A stretch of 64,000 bases of DNA from 4572-13 sp964594065 (GTDB lineage Bacteria; Planctomycetota; Phycisphaerae; Sedimentisphaerales; Anaerohalosphaeraceae). The position numbers were made by a program, and so were the translations under genes. A model generated the notes under the pieces. That model had not been told where the DNA came from and did no database searches. It worked only from the letters and a program-made list of their open reading frames with translations. Shown piece by piece: positions 1-8,186 of the stretch. The stretch covers positions 1 to 64,000 of the forward strand of contig CAZQKX010000011.1 in NCBI GenBank assembly GCA_964594065.1, given 5' to 3'. Each line of letters begins with the position of its first letter. Positions within the stretch are counted from its first letter, which is position 1.

Positions 1-42
1 AAGATTCAAATAACGCTTTATTCAGAATAAAAACACGAATCA

Positions 43-1461
43 TTGCTGTGGTCAGGAAAATTAAAAGAAGAAGAATACCAGGGATTTAATTGGAAGCTGG
101 CGATCCTGAAAAGAGGCCATTTTGAGGAATTATTTAAAAGTGTTCCAGCGGAATTAGGCCATCTGATAACCGTCGATATTTGGCTTGACGAGAACATCAA
201 CAAAGACATGCTGTCAATCCCGGAAAATATTTCTGTAAAACAGTCAATTACTGAAGTTCATTCTCCTTCAATCTCAACCAAGCGTGATGACGCCGCCGAG
301 AAGATCGTCGCCGGTAATACCGAGTTTGCTTTTGACCTGTACGCGCAGCTTAAAGACCAGGACGGCAACCTGTTCTACTCACCGTACAGCATTTCGACCG
401 CGCTGGCAATGACGTTTGCCGGGGCTAAAGGCGAAACCGCTGTCCAAATGGCCGATGTGCTGGGCTTCTGGCATTATCCGAACCTGGCCACCGAACCGCC
501 GACTAAACCGCAGATTCCGTTCCATCCCGCCTACGGACGTTTGATCGGGCGGCTTAACCAGCAGGGGCAAAAAGGCGATTACCAGTTGTCTGTCGCCAAT
601 GCGCTGTGGGGGCAGAAAGATTACTCGTTTCAGGGAATATTTCTATACCTGAATAACGCCTACTACAAGGCTGGACTTGAAAACGTGGATTTTGTCACGC
701 AAACCGAGCAAACGCGTCAGAAGATCAACGCATGGGTCGAAGAAAAAACTCAGGAAAAGATCAAGGACCTGATTGCACGGGGCGCACTGAATGCGAGGAC
801 GCGGCTGGTGCTGACCAACGCGATTTACTTCAAGGGTGACTGGGCCTTGCAGTTTGATGCAGCAAAGACAAAAAATGAGCCGTTTTATGTCACGCCAAGC
901 AAAAGGATTATCGCTCCGTTGATGTATCAGGAAGAAAAATTCAGATACGGCCAGACCAGCACCATGCAAATGTTGGAACTGTCGTATAAGGGAAACGACC
1001 TGAGCATGCTGGTGCTGCTGCCAAGGGAAAAGGATGGACTGGCGGCACTGGAAAACGAACTGACTGCGGATAATCTCGCCCTGTGGCAGAAAAGGATGCA
1101 CAAGCGGAAAGTGAAGGTCTTTTTGCCGAAGTTTAAGATGACCTCTCAGTTTATGATGAAAAAAACATTGTCGGAGATGGGCATGCCCGAGGCATTCAGT
1201 TTAAAAGCCGACTTTTCAGGTATGAATAGAAGCGGAGGCCTGTTTATTTCTGACGTCATCCATAAAGCATTTGTCGATGTCAACGAGGAAGGCACCGAAG
1301 CAGCCGCGGCAACGGGGGTCATGATGGAATTGAGTTCAATACCCGCCCCGCCGCCGGTGTTCCGCGCCGATCATCCGTTTGTTTTTATGATCAAGGATAA
1401 CAATACCAACAGTATTCTGTTCATCGGGCGCGTCATCGACCCCACGAAGGAGCAGAAATAA
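43..1461 (+). CDS. Serpin-family protease inhibitor
   Basis: A serpin, a suicide inhibitor of serine or cysteine proteases. The serpin fold starts near residue 85 with the typical N-terminal helix (NTEFAFDLYAQL) and runs to the C-terminal strand (HPFVFMIKDNNTNSILFIGRV). The reactive-loop hinge at residues 415-423 reads EEGTEAAAA, the small-residue pattern of inhibitory serpins. Counting from the hinge places P1-P1' at about Ser431-Ser432, preceded by Leu430. No signal peptide is visible. The start is uncertain: an in-frame TAA lies at 28-30, the first possible codon is TTG at 43, and an ATG at 208 would still leave a complete serpin. The first 55 residues resemble no serpin segment and may be an upstream remnant. 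Its stop overlaps the next start by one base, so the two genes are probably co-translated. Confidence 0.88.
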   Translation: MLWSGKLKEEEYQGFNWKLAILKRGHFEELFKSVPAELGHLITVDIWLDENINKDMLSIPENISVKQSITEVHSPSISTKRDDAAEKIVAGNTEFAFDLYAQLKDQDGNLFYSPYSISTALAMTFAGAKGETAVQMADVLGFWHYPNLATEPPTKPQIPFHPAYGRLIGRLNQQGQKGDYQLSVANALWGQKDYSFQGIFLYLNNAYYKAGLENVDFVTQTEQTRQKINAWVEEKTQEKIKDLIARGALNARTRLVLTNAIYFKGDWALQFDAAKTKNEPFYVTPSKRIIAPLMYQEEKFRYGQTSTMQMLELSYKGNDLSMLVLLPREKDGLAALENELTADNLALWQKRMHKRKVKVFLPKFKMTSQFMMKKTLSEMGMPEAFSLKADFSGMNRSGGLFISDVIHKAFVDVNEEGTEAAAATGVMMELSSIPAPPPVFRADHPFVFMIKDNNTNSILFIGRVIDPTKEQK

Positions 1462-2789
1462 TGAGTAAGTTTGCATCTTACAATATCGTTGCGGTTTTGT
1501 TGTTAGCTGCAGTCATTCAGCCTGCCTATGCAAACATCCGTTTTTTCTGTCTTTACGAACTGGCCGAGCAGAGCGATGTTGTTTTTGTCGGAACGGTTAC
1601 TGCTTTGACAAAAGATACTGCTGCGGTCACCGTGTCCGAAATGCTTTCCGGAAAACTCGAAGCAGACGAAGTTTCTGCCACTCCAATCCAGATACGAAGC
1701 TGCACCGGATTGATCCCCAGCTTCAGCATCGACAGGCAGTTTCTGATTTTCGGGACCAAAAGCGGTAAAAAGTCTGTCACCGTCGCCGCAGAAGGTTTCG
1801 GTGCTCAACTGCTCTACCCCGAAACACGTCAAACAGAGATCGCAGCCGCCAGGCGAATCCTGGAAATCGCTAAGCTGGATGAACATGCAAAGAATAAAGC
1901 GATGCTGGATGCAGCTACAAGCGATAATAAACGGCTTCGTTTTGAAGCTTCTCACTACATCGTCAGCGTACTGTCTAATTGTCAGCAAAGAGATGCGTAT
2001 AAGGATGACCTCCTCTCCCTAGTCCGGGATACCGACCCGCAAGTGCAGTGGGCAGGCCTGAAAGGGATTCAGTTTATCCATGATCCGAACGTGATTGGGC
2101 TTTTGATCGAACGAACAGGCAGCAAAGATAAAACCGTCGTTTCTGCGGCAAGTATGGCGCTGGCTCAATATGACATGCCGAAATCGACGGCGGCACTGAT
2201 TGCTTTAACCCAACACGCCGATCCTGATACACGCATTCGCGCAGCGATTGACCTGGACAACAATATTACACAGCCGGAAGCGAAAGAAGCGCTGAGGGCG
2301 TTACTGGACGACGAGGATCCAAGGGTTCGGGCCGCGGCTCCCCGGCGATTTGTCGAATGGCTCAGACGCGGCCAGGCCGACGACGTTCTGGGCAAACTGG
2401 TGGAAATGCTGAACGACGAAGAGCCGAAAGTATGCGGCGAAGCAGCGCATGCGTTAGGCGAATGTCGAAATTCCCAGCTTGTGCCGCCGCTGCTTAAGGC
2501 ACTTAAGAAATACGAAGAAAACAAGGACGTACAGTGGATGATTCTTAACGCACTGTATTGTCATTACAGCAAAGGCGATAAAAGGGCTAAGGAATTGATT
2601 GACAACGAGATCGATTTTGTTGTTAAAAGCTTAACCGAAGCCGACGCGGATTATCGATCCAGCTTCAATGCCGTAGGCATTCTTGACCTTTCGCCCAAAG
2701 AAGAAGCGGCCAAAGCATTGAAATGGGCTGGGGAGCATCACGCCCATAAGGACATTCGGGCATATGCCAGGCGATGTTTATCAAGATGA
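1461..2789 (+). CDS. Secreted HEAT-repeat protein
   Basis: A 442-residue protein with an N-terminal signal peptide (about residues 1-24, ending PAYA). A Cys-containing beta-type region follows (residues 25-125) that resembles the N-terminal part of secreted proteins starting ...CxxxLxxxSDxVFVGxV. Residues 130-440 form helical HEAT-like repeats, with recurring patterns such as DDEDPRVRAAA and NDEEPKVCGEAAHALGE. HEAT repeats normally make protein-protein contact surfaces; no catalytic motif is seen. The start overlaps the serpin stop (TAATG), and the DUF4139-like gene follows after 31 bases, so the gene sits inside one probable operon. A role as an envelope scaffold or partner of the serpin is only inference from position. 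Confidence 0.7.
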   Translation: MSKFASYNIVAVLLLAAVIQPAYANIRFFCLYELAEQSDVVFVGTVTALTKDTAAVTVSEMLSGKLEADEVSATPIQIRSCTGLIPSFSIDRQFLIFGTKSGKKSVTVAAEGFGAQLLYPETRQTEIAAARRILEIAKLDEHAKNKAMLDAATSDNKRLRFEASHYIVSVLSNCQQRDAYKDDLLSLVRDTDPQVQWAGLKGIQFIHDPNVIGLLIERTGSKDKTVVSAASMALAQYDMPKSTAALIALTQHADPDTRIRAAIDLDNNITQPEAKEALRALLDDEDPRVRAAAPRRFVEWLRRGQADDVLGKLVEMLNDEEPKVCGEAAHALGECRNSQLVPPLLKALKKYEENKDVQWMILNALYCHYSKGDKRAKELIDNEIDFVVKSLTEADADYRSSFNAVGILDLSPKEEAAKALKWAGEHHAHKDIRAYARRCLSR

Positions 2790-2820
2790 AGTTTTATATG
2801 TATTCAAAAAGGCAACAAAA

Positions 2821-4542
2821 ATGAAAACGCTTTTATTGATATTGATGGCCTGCTTATTGAGTTATACAGCCGCAGCGCAGATCGACCTGGTGGTTTTGCC
2901 CGCCAGCGAAAGCACGCAGGTGACGATCTACAACAGCGTCGACCTGACACTGGTGCGTGACACACGGCGACTGACGCTTAAACGCGGCGTCAATGTTCTG
3001 CAGTTCGGCTGGTCGAATACATTGATCGATCCAACGTCGGTCAGCATCCGTCCGCTTCAAAAAGCCGGCCAGATCGATGTGCAGTTTTTATCGTTCCCTC
3101 CCCGCCTGCAGCATGTCGGGCAATGGCAGATCGTCTCGGAGGTCGAAGGCGCAGTGCCGTTCGAGATCAGCTACTTCGCATCCGGCTTAAGCTGGCGGGC
3201 CTTTTATATGGGGACGATGAACGAAGATGAGACCATGATGGACCTGAAAGGCTACGTCAATGTCGCCAACGGCTCCGGGCAGGATTTCGAGAACGCACAA
3301 ACCCGACTGATCGTCGGCGAGACGCGGCTTCTCGAACAGATCGCCTTCCTGGCCGGTCAACCCAATCCCTATGGCCCCTACATGTATGACGATGTGACAA
3401 AATATAATCGGCGTGGATCCAAAAAAGAAGAAGAACTCGAAAGCCGTGAGAAACTTGGATTAGCAAGAGGAGCGAGAGTTACAAATGGATTCGGAATCGA
3501 TCTTGATGGGGGAGGAGTTGGGGGAGATAGAATCGATATGTTATGGAGTATCAAAGCGGTTGAAAAGAAGGGGCTGAGTGAATATTTTCTGTACACCATC
3601 GAAGGCACGGAGGACCTAACGAACCGATGGAGCAAGCGGCTGCCGAGTTTTGATGTTGAAGGCATCCCCGTCAAGAGCCTGTACAAATACGACGAAGACC
3701 GCTACGACAGCCGGACCGTGCGATTTGTTTCGTTTGAAAATGATGCCGAACACGAACTGGGCGAAACACCGATACCGAAAGGCAATATTAAGATCTACCG
3801 CAACCTGAACGAGGCCCAAAACCTGTCTTATATCGGCAGCGCAGACATTAAATACATCCCCGTCAATGAAGAAGCCGAGCTGAACCTGGGGCCGGACCGA
3901 TTGGTCACGGTCGAGCCGATTTTGATGGATACCAAAACGGATAACTACACCTTCGACCGCAAAGGCAACATCACCGGCTCCGATGAAATTCAAACATGGA
4001 AGCTGAAGCTGACCAATACACGCAAGATACCGATAGAGCTGGAGATCACGCGGAATTTTGGAACCGACTACTGGGACCTGGAACTAAACAACCACCCCGG
4101 CCTGACGGCCACCCCTCCTTCGAAAGGAGGGGAGCTTTTAAACAGCTCTCGGCCTGCCAATGCTCAACAGTTCTCCCCCTGCCAAGGGGGAGTACCGCGC
4201 AGCGGGGAGGGGGTTGAAGGAGGGAGGGGGTCGAATTTTACCTATAAAAAACATGACAAAAACCGGGCACGCTTTACGATCACACTGCCCGCTCGTTCGG
4301 AAAAATCGTATGCCTATACCGTAACCCGGTACCACGGCACACGCCGTGAATACTACGTCAAAAAGCAAAAAACAATAACAATTGAAAGGAGACTTAATCA
4401 TGAAAACAAAAACTTTTTTAACCTGTTTGTTACTATTGGCCGGCGCAGCGCCGGTTGCACAGGCGCGGACCAAGCTGGTCGCCCTGCCGGAACGGAACGC
4501 CACCATCATCCGGCTGGACAATCCCAACGCGACGCTCATTGA
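2821..4542 (+). CDS. Secreted DUF4139-like protein, copy 1, with in-frame palindromic insert
   Basis: First of three tandem paralogues. The ATG at 2821 is preferred over an upstream in-frame start at 2764 because it opens a clear signal peptide (MKTLLLILMACLLSYTAAA). The mature start IDLVVLPAS and the segment SGLSWRAFYMGT are shared with the copy at 5696. The family resembles DUF4139/mucoidy-inhibitor-A-like proteins, which have no settled function. Two oddities stand out. Residues about 425-473 are absent from the paralogue and are encoded by a GC-rich palindromic repeat. The frame also runs about 55 residues past the conserved end (YHGTR), overlapping the next gene by 143 bases; that tail is rich in His, Arg and Gly and is the next gene read in another frame. 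Confidence 0.75.
   Translation: MKTLLLILMACLLSYTAAAQIDLVVLPASESTQVTIYNSVDLTLVRDTRRLTLKRGVNVLQFGWSNTLIDPTSVSIRPLQKAGQIDVQFLSFPPRLQHVGQWQIVSEVEGAVPFEISYFASGLSWRAFYMGTMNEDETMMDLKGYVNVANGSGQDFENAQTRLIVGETRLLEQIAFLAGQPNPYGPYMYDDVTKYNRRGSKKEEELESREKLGLARGARVTNGFGIDLDGGGVGGDRIDMLWSIKAVEKKGLSEYFLYTIEGTEDLTNRWSKRLPSFDVEGIPVKSLYKYDEDRYDSRTVRFVSFENDAEHELGETPIPKGNIKIYRNLNEAQNLSYIGSADIKYIPVNEEAELNLGPDRLVTVEPILMDTKTDNYTFDRKGNITGSDEIQTWKLKLTNTRKIPIELEITRNFGTDYWDLELNNHPGLTATPPSKGGELLNSSRPANAQQFSPCQGGVPRSGEGVEGGRGSNFTYKKHDKNRARFTITLPARSEKSYAYTVTRYHGTRREYYVKKQKTITIERRLNHENKNFFNLFVTIGRRSAGCTGADQAGRPAGTERHHHPAGQSQRDAH
4110..4240. repeat. Palindromic repeat embedded in a coding sequence
   Basis: Within the DUF4139-like copy 1 gene lies a run of inverted repeats: CCTCCTTCGAAAGGAGG, then CTCCCCCTGCCAAGGGGGAG, then GGGGAGGGGG followed by GAAGGAGGGAGGGGG. 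The paralogue at 5696 lacks the corresponding segment. Similar CCCCCTG/AGGGGG modules occur in noncoding DNA around 8855-8905 and 23815-23915, so this appears to be one family of mobile palindromes that entered the gene without breaking its frame. Confidence 0.7.
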
Positions 4543-5581
4543 GGAAGAACGCGTGCTGACTCTGCAAAAGGGATTGAACAAGGTGGACTTTTCGTGGAAA
4601 GCCGTCAATATCGATCCGGATTCGATCCGGTTGACCGTGCTGGACCATCCGGCCCCGAAAGATAATCCACAAAAAGGCGTCGTTCTGCTGAACGTCAGCT
4701 ATCCGCCGGGCGAAGCGGCACTGGTCTGGGAGATCGGCTCCGACGGTGACTACGCTGAAACGGTCCGCATTAGCTATCTGCTGCGAAACATCGACCGGCT
4801 CGTGACCTACAAGGCTATTGCCGACAAGGAAGAAACCGCACTGAACCTGAAAAGCTACCTGGTACTGCGGAACTTTTCCGGCGAAGATTTTGACAACGCC
4901 CGTGTGATGCTGGACTACGGCGATGACTTCGAGCAGTCCATCGCGCACGAGGAAACCAAGCAGATGCTGTTCATGAAAGCGCCCGAGGTACCCATCACCA
5001 AGGTCTGGACCTGGGACGCGGCACGCATTCCGTGGGACCCGGAAGAGCTGGAACACCGCAACATCGGCATCCCCGTCAGCTACCGCATTGTCAACGACAC
5101 CAAAAGCGGGCTGGGCACCAATTCACTGGCCGGCGGCAAGGCACGCCTGTTTCAGGATGACGGCAGCGAGACAACGATCTTTCTTGGCGAAGACCACACC
5201 AGCATGATCCCCGTCGGGCAAAAGACCGAACTGTACGTCGGCGACAGCCGGGATATCGTTGTCACCCAGCGAAAGATGAAGGACAGCCGCATCAACCTTC
5301 GCAAAAATAACAAAGGCCATGTCGTCCTCTACGACACCGACGAACTGATCACCGCCAAGATCGAGAACTTCAAGGACAAACCGGCCAAGCTGACGATGAT
5401 CCAGCACATCCCGGGCCAATGGGAGATGAAAGAGTGTACGCTCGATGGCAAGAAGGCGGAGTATACACGCAAGGATGCGTTCAAGCTCGAGTTTGAGATC
5501 GAATTGCCCGGGCGAACCGACGACGGCCCCGCTGTCAAGGAACTGAAAATGCACTACAACCGGATCAATGTCAGAAACTAA
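4400..5581 (+). CDS. Secreted DUF4139-like protein, copy 2 (divergent, short)
   Basis: A 393-residue protein starting at ATG 4400, seven bases after a good ribosome-binding site (AAAGGAG). An upstream in-frame TTG at 4382 lies before that site and is rejected. Signal peptide residues are about 1-23 (ending AQA). It shares the opening layout of its neighbours (KLVALPERN, then a charged line and VLTLQKGLNKVDFSWKAVNIDP) and ends in an Ig-like region, but it lacks the SGLSWRAFYMGT motif of copies 1 and 3. The closest description is a diverged member of the same DUF4139-like family. Its beginning is overlapped by the extended tail of copy 1, which would couple their translation. Function is unknown; an envelope or secreted role is inferred. 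Confidence 0.72.
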   Translation: MKTKTFLTCLLLLAGAAPVAQARTKLVALPERNATIIRLDNPNATLIEEERVLTLQKGLNKVDFSWKAVNIDPDSIRLTVLDHPAPKDNPQKGVVLLNVSYPPGEAALVWEIGSDGDYAETVRISYLLRNIDRLVTYKAIADKEETALNLKSYLVLRNFSGEDFDNARVMLDYGDDFEQSIAHEETKQMLFMKAPEVPITKVWTWDAARIPWDPEELEHRNIGIPVSYRIVNDTKSGLGTNSLAGGKARLFQDDGSETTIFLGEDHTSMIPVGQKTELYVGDSRDIVVTQRKMKDSRINLRKNNKGHVVLYDTDELITAKIENFKDKPAKLTMIQHIPGQWEMKECTLDGKKAEYTRKDAFKLEFEIELPGRTDDGPAVKELKMHYNRINVRN

Positions 5582-5589
5582 ATGAATAT

Positions 5590-5682
5590 GAAAAATCAAA
5601 CATTAAATATTAAAAATGTGGACGGCCCAAGGGGCCGGACTTCATTTTATTTACTTTTTGATGTTTAACCTTTGATATGATT
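5590..5682. repeat. Imperfect palindrome with GC core between DUF4139-like genes
   Basis: The 114-base gap between copies 2 and 3 holds a GC hairpin, CGGCCC-AAG-GGGCCG, flanked by AT-rich arms that are imperfect inverted repeats of one another (ATCAAACATTAAAT on the left against ATCAAAGGTTAAAC read from the right on the other strand). It could be an mRNA processing or attenuation hairpin or an intergenic repeat. There is no clean T tract, so a plain terminator is less likely. Confidence 0.5.
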
Positions 5683-5695
5683 CAGGAGTTTTAAC

Positions 5696-7054
5696 ATGAA
5701 ACGATATACAATACTAATAGTGATGATGCTGTCCGGTATGGCAATAGCAAAGATCGACCTGGTCACCCTGCCGAACCGGGACATGACGCAGATGACCATC
5801 TATAACTCCGCTGACCTGACGCTCGTGCGCGATGGCCGCTCGCTGACGCTCAAGGAAGGCAAAAACAAGCTGCAGTTTTCCTGGGCCAATACGCTCATCG
5901 ACCCGACAAGCCTGTCCATGCTGCCCAAGGCTCACGCCGCAGATATCGAGATCGCCGACCTGACCTTTCCGCCGCGTGTGCAGAATGTCGGTATCTGGAA
6001 CATCGACAGCGAAATCGGCGACAGCGTGCCTATTGAGATCACCTACCTGACCAGCGGGCTGAGCTGGCGTGCGTTCTATATGGGGACGCTAACCGAAGAC
6101 GAAAAGACCATGCGGCTGCAGGGCTATGTCGTCGTCAGCAACCATTCCGGCGAAGATTATGAAAACGCCCAGACCCGCCTGATCGTCGGCAAGGTACATC
6201 TGCTTGATGAGATCGCCGAACTGGCCCGCCGCCGGCACGCCTACGGCAAGCCGGGGCAATACCCATCGCCGATGTCGAGGATGGCCCCTGCCCCCGAAGA
6301 TAAAAGAATGAAACGTGCCGCCGGCGTCATGATGGAAATGGCGATGGATACCGCCATGCCTGCCAAAAAAGAGATCAAAAAAGAGGGCCTCAGTGAATAC
6401 TTCCTCTACACCATCGAAGGCACCGAGACGATCCCGAACACATGGTCCAAGCGTCTGCCCAGTTTCGATACGGACGAGATCCCCGTGGTCAACCTGTATA
6501 AATACGAAGAGGAAAAGTACGGCGCCGGCGTTGTCCGATATCTCAGCTTTAAAAACGACGAAGAACACGAACTGGGCGACACGCCCATCCCCGGCGGAAC
6601 GCTGAAGGTCTACCGCACCGTCGATGATCAGCAGCATCTGTCCTATGAAGGTCAGTCCGGCTTTAAATATATCCCCGTCGGCGAGGATGTGGAACTGAAC
6701 CTCGGCGCGGTCTCCGATGTGATCGTCGAGGCTAAGCTGATGGACAGCCAAACCGATAACTATCGCTTCAACCGCAAAGGCAACATTGACGGTTGGGATG
6801 ATATCCGCACCTTCAAGCTGGACATCAAGAATACCCGTTCTACGCCGGTTAAGATCGAGATCAAACGCAACTTCCACCCCCACACATGGGACATTAAAAA
6901 CATCGGCGCCGCAAAGAAGTATTACGAAAAGATCGATCTGAATACCGTCAAATACACCCTGACACTGGAGCCGGAAAGCGAGCAGACCATTGAGTACGAA
7001 CTGACCACTTACCACGGAACCCGCACCGAAGACTGGGACAACAGGAACCGGTAA
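5696..7054 (+). CDS. Secreted DUF4139-like protein, copy 3
   Basis: A 452-residue paralogue of copy 1 that keeps the ancestral length. The ATG at 5696 follows AGGAG (CAGGAGTTTTAAC) and opens a short signal peptide (residues 1-15). Motifs shared with copy 1 include TIYNSADLTLVRD, TLIDPTS, SGLSWRAFYMGTL, ENAQTRLIVG, EGLSEYFLYTIEGTE, KRLPSF and a C-terminal YHGTR. A Met/Ala-rich linker lies at about residues 195-225. No enzyme motif is seen. The match to copy 1 along the whole length shows a tandem duplication within the serpin/HEAT operon. DUF4139 family membership is recognised by overall pattern rather than by a database search. Confidence 0.78.
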   Translation: MKRYTILIVMMLSGMAIAKIDLVTLPNRDMTQMTIYNSADLTLVRDGRSLTLKEGKNKLQFSWANTLIDPTSLSMLPKAHAADIEIADLTFPPRVQNVGIWNIDSEIGDSVPIEITYLTSGLSWRAFYMGTLTEDEKTMRLQGYVVVSNHSGEDYENAQTRLIVGKVHLLDEIAELARRRHAYGKPGQYPSPMSRMAPAPEDKRMKRAAGVMMEMAMDTAMPAKKEIKKEGLSEYFLYTIEGTETIPNTWSKRLPSFDTDEIPVVNLYKYEEEKYGAGVVRYLSFKNDEEHELGDTPIPGGTLKVYRTVDDQQHLSYEGQSGFKYIPVGEDVELNLGAVSDVIVEAKLMDSQTDNYRFNRKGNIDGWDDIRTFKLDIKNTRSTPVKIEIKRNFHPHTWDIKNIGAAKKYYEKIDLNTVKYTLTLEPESEQTIEYELTTYHGTRTEDWDNRNR

Positions 7055-7086
7055 TAAAAATCCAAAGTAAAAAATAAAAAGACACT

Positions 7087-7250
7087 GGGTGCCATGCTTG
7101 CCCTTGGGCAAGCATGGCACCCGATATCATCGCTCCTAGTATTGGGTATCGTCATGTTATGACCCCTTATTCTGGATTCCCGCCTTCGCGGGAATGACAC
7201 TTGTTACCGGACACGTCCTTTGTCACCCCCGCGCAGGCGGGGGTTCAGCA
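7087..7250. repeat. Block of REP-like palindromes
   Basis: Three palindromes lie together. 7087-7122 is a perfect 17-bp stem with a TT loop (arm GGGTGCCATGCTTGCCC). 7176-7195 is ATTCCCGC-CTTC-GCGGGAAT. 7226-7243 is CCCCCGC-GCAG-GCGGGGG. Versions of all three recur at 8909-9096 in the same window, which marks them as dispersed intergenic repeats. The first also follows the DUF4139-like operon and may stop or protect its transcript. Confidence 0.75.
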
Positions 7251-7283
7251 GTACTGACTGCGCTCGCGTGGGCATGATTCCGT

Positions 7284-7311
7284 TTGACATTTCGCCGTGA
7301 ATGCTTAACAT
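7284..7311 (+). promoter_or_regulatory. Candidate promoter, possibly giving a leaderless mRNA
   Basis: TTGACA at 7284-7289, a 16-base spacer, and TAACAT at 7306-7311. Transcription would begin about 7318-7319, at the ATG chosen for the HAD gene. No ribosome-binding site precedes that ATG, which agrees with a leaderless message. Confidence 0.4.
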
Positions 7312-7318
7312 GGCGGCC

Positions 7319-7930
7319 ATGAAAACAAAACACATACAAGCGGTCATCTTCGACCTGGGCCGAGTGCTGGTAGCTATTGACAGCACTATCCTGGTCGAAA
7401 AACTGTTTAGCCATATCAGCCCGGACGACCCGGCGCTGGCGGTGAAAACCATGAAGGATGAAGACCTTATTGCGCTGTGCTCGGGACAGATTCAGCTGGA
7501 TGAGTTTCATCGGCGCATGAGCAAAAAATATCAAAGCGACATGGGCTTTGGCGAGTTCAAACAGATCTGGTGCAGCATCTTTGACACCATGGATGGCGCT
7601 GAAGCCTTAGTGACGGCGTTGAAGCCAACAATCAAGCTCGGCCTGCTCTCTGATACGGACGCGGTACACTGGAACTTTATCAAAACCACATGGCCGTGGC
7701 TGAATGTCATTGAAAACCCGACGTTGAGCTTTGAAGTCGGCACCATGAAGCCGGACCCGCACATCTATCTGACCGCGGCACAAAATGTCAACACGCAACC
7801 TGAGCACTGTCTGTTTATTGATGACCTTGAAAACAATGTCGAAGGCGCCCGCGCTGTCGGGATGCACGCGGTGCAGTTTGAAAATATCGAGCAGATAAGA
7901 AAACTTCTGACAGACATGAAACTTTTATAA
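7319..7930 (+). CDS. HAD-superfamily hydrolase (YihX-like)
   Basis: A 203-residue cytosolic HAD hydrolase of the small sugar-phosphatase type. Motif I is VIFDLGRVL, with the nucleophilic Asp and Gly at the second-Asp position, as in YihX/epoxide-hydrolase-like members. Motif II is LLSDT, motif III the Lys of MKPDP, and motif IV LFIDDLENN. A helical cap occupies about residues 15-85. The substrate is probably a phosphorylated sugar or similar small molecule but cannot be read from sequence. ATG 7319 is preferred to the in-frame ATG at 7301 because 7301 overlaps a good -10 box; neither has a clear ribosome-binding site. The gene stands alone and ends in a bidirectional terminator. Confidence 0.82.
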   Translation: MKTKHIQAVIFDLGRVLVAIDSTILVEKLFSHISPDDPALAVKTMKDEDLIALCSGQIQLDEFHRRMSKKYQSDMGFGEFKQIWCSIFDTMDGAEALVTALKPTIKLGLLSDTDAVHWNFIKTTWPWLNVIENPTLSFEVGTMKPDPHIYLTAAQNVNTQPEHCLFIDDLENNVEGARAVGMHAVQFENIEQIRKLLTDMKLL

Positions 7931-7952
7931 CAGATTTGATTCAGCGCATAGA

Positions 7953-7976
7953 AAAGGCCTGTCGCAACAGGCCTTT
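7953..7976. terminator. Bidirectional rho-independent terminator
   Basis: A perfect hairpin with arms AAAGGCCTGT and ACAGGCCTTT and loop CGCA lies 23 bases after the HAD stop. It has T-rich flanks on both strands (TTTGCTT on plus, TTTTCT on minus). It would end the HAD mRNA and also the minus-strand RNA that starts near 8179. Confidence 0.8.
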
Positions 7977-8040
7977 GCTTATATGGATACCTCCGCCTAT
8001 GCCGTGCAGAAGTTTTTGAAAGTAACCCCTTATGTTTAAA

Positions 8041-8179
8041 GTGGGTGGCCGTAGCGGTTGTCCGGGCGTCCCGTCTTAAGCAGGCTTGCCCGATCCAGGT
8101 CCGACCTGGCCTCCCGAGAGGGTTTCATCGGTTCTTCCAAATATAACTTCCGTCACGCACATCGCAGGGGTGAACCCAC
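8041..8179 (-). ncRNA. Candidate small structured RNA, family not recognised
   Basis: A GC-rich 139-base island in AT-rich noncoding DNA. On the minus strand it begins with GUGGGU and ends with ACCCAC, so the two ends pair and close the molecule. Inside are further stems: CCUC-UCGG-GAGG, CCAGGU-CGG-ACCUGG, and CGGGC pairing with GCCCG. A near-ideal promoter sits exactly upstream, so transcription would start on the first base of the closing stem, and a terminator usable on this strand lies at 7953-7976. It lacks the SRP RNA GGAAGGAAGCAG core, the RNase P P4 core and a tmRNA tRNA-like end. A 62-codon plus-strand open frame crosses it but resembles no protein. Function unknown. Confidence 0.55.
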
Positions 8180-8186
8180 GAATTTC

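Noticed and set aside
5590..5682. Terminator separating DUF4139-like copies 2 and 3
   Set aside because: The GC hairpin has no T tract directly after it and the flanking arms suggest a repeat element, so the operon is treated as continuous.
6089..7120. 343-codon open frame on the minus strand opposite DUF4139-like copy 3
   Set aside because: Antisense to a gene with a signal peptide and a conserved paralogue; its translation is low-complexity and hydrophobic without known motifs.
8041..8179. SRP RNA, RNase P RNA or tmRNA
   Set aside because: The GGAAGGAAGCAG core of SRP RNA, the conserved P4 strand of RNase P RNA and a tRNA-like 3' end are all missing.
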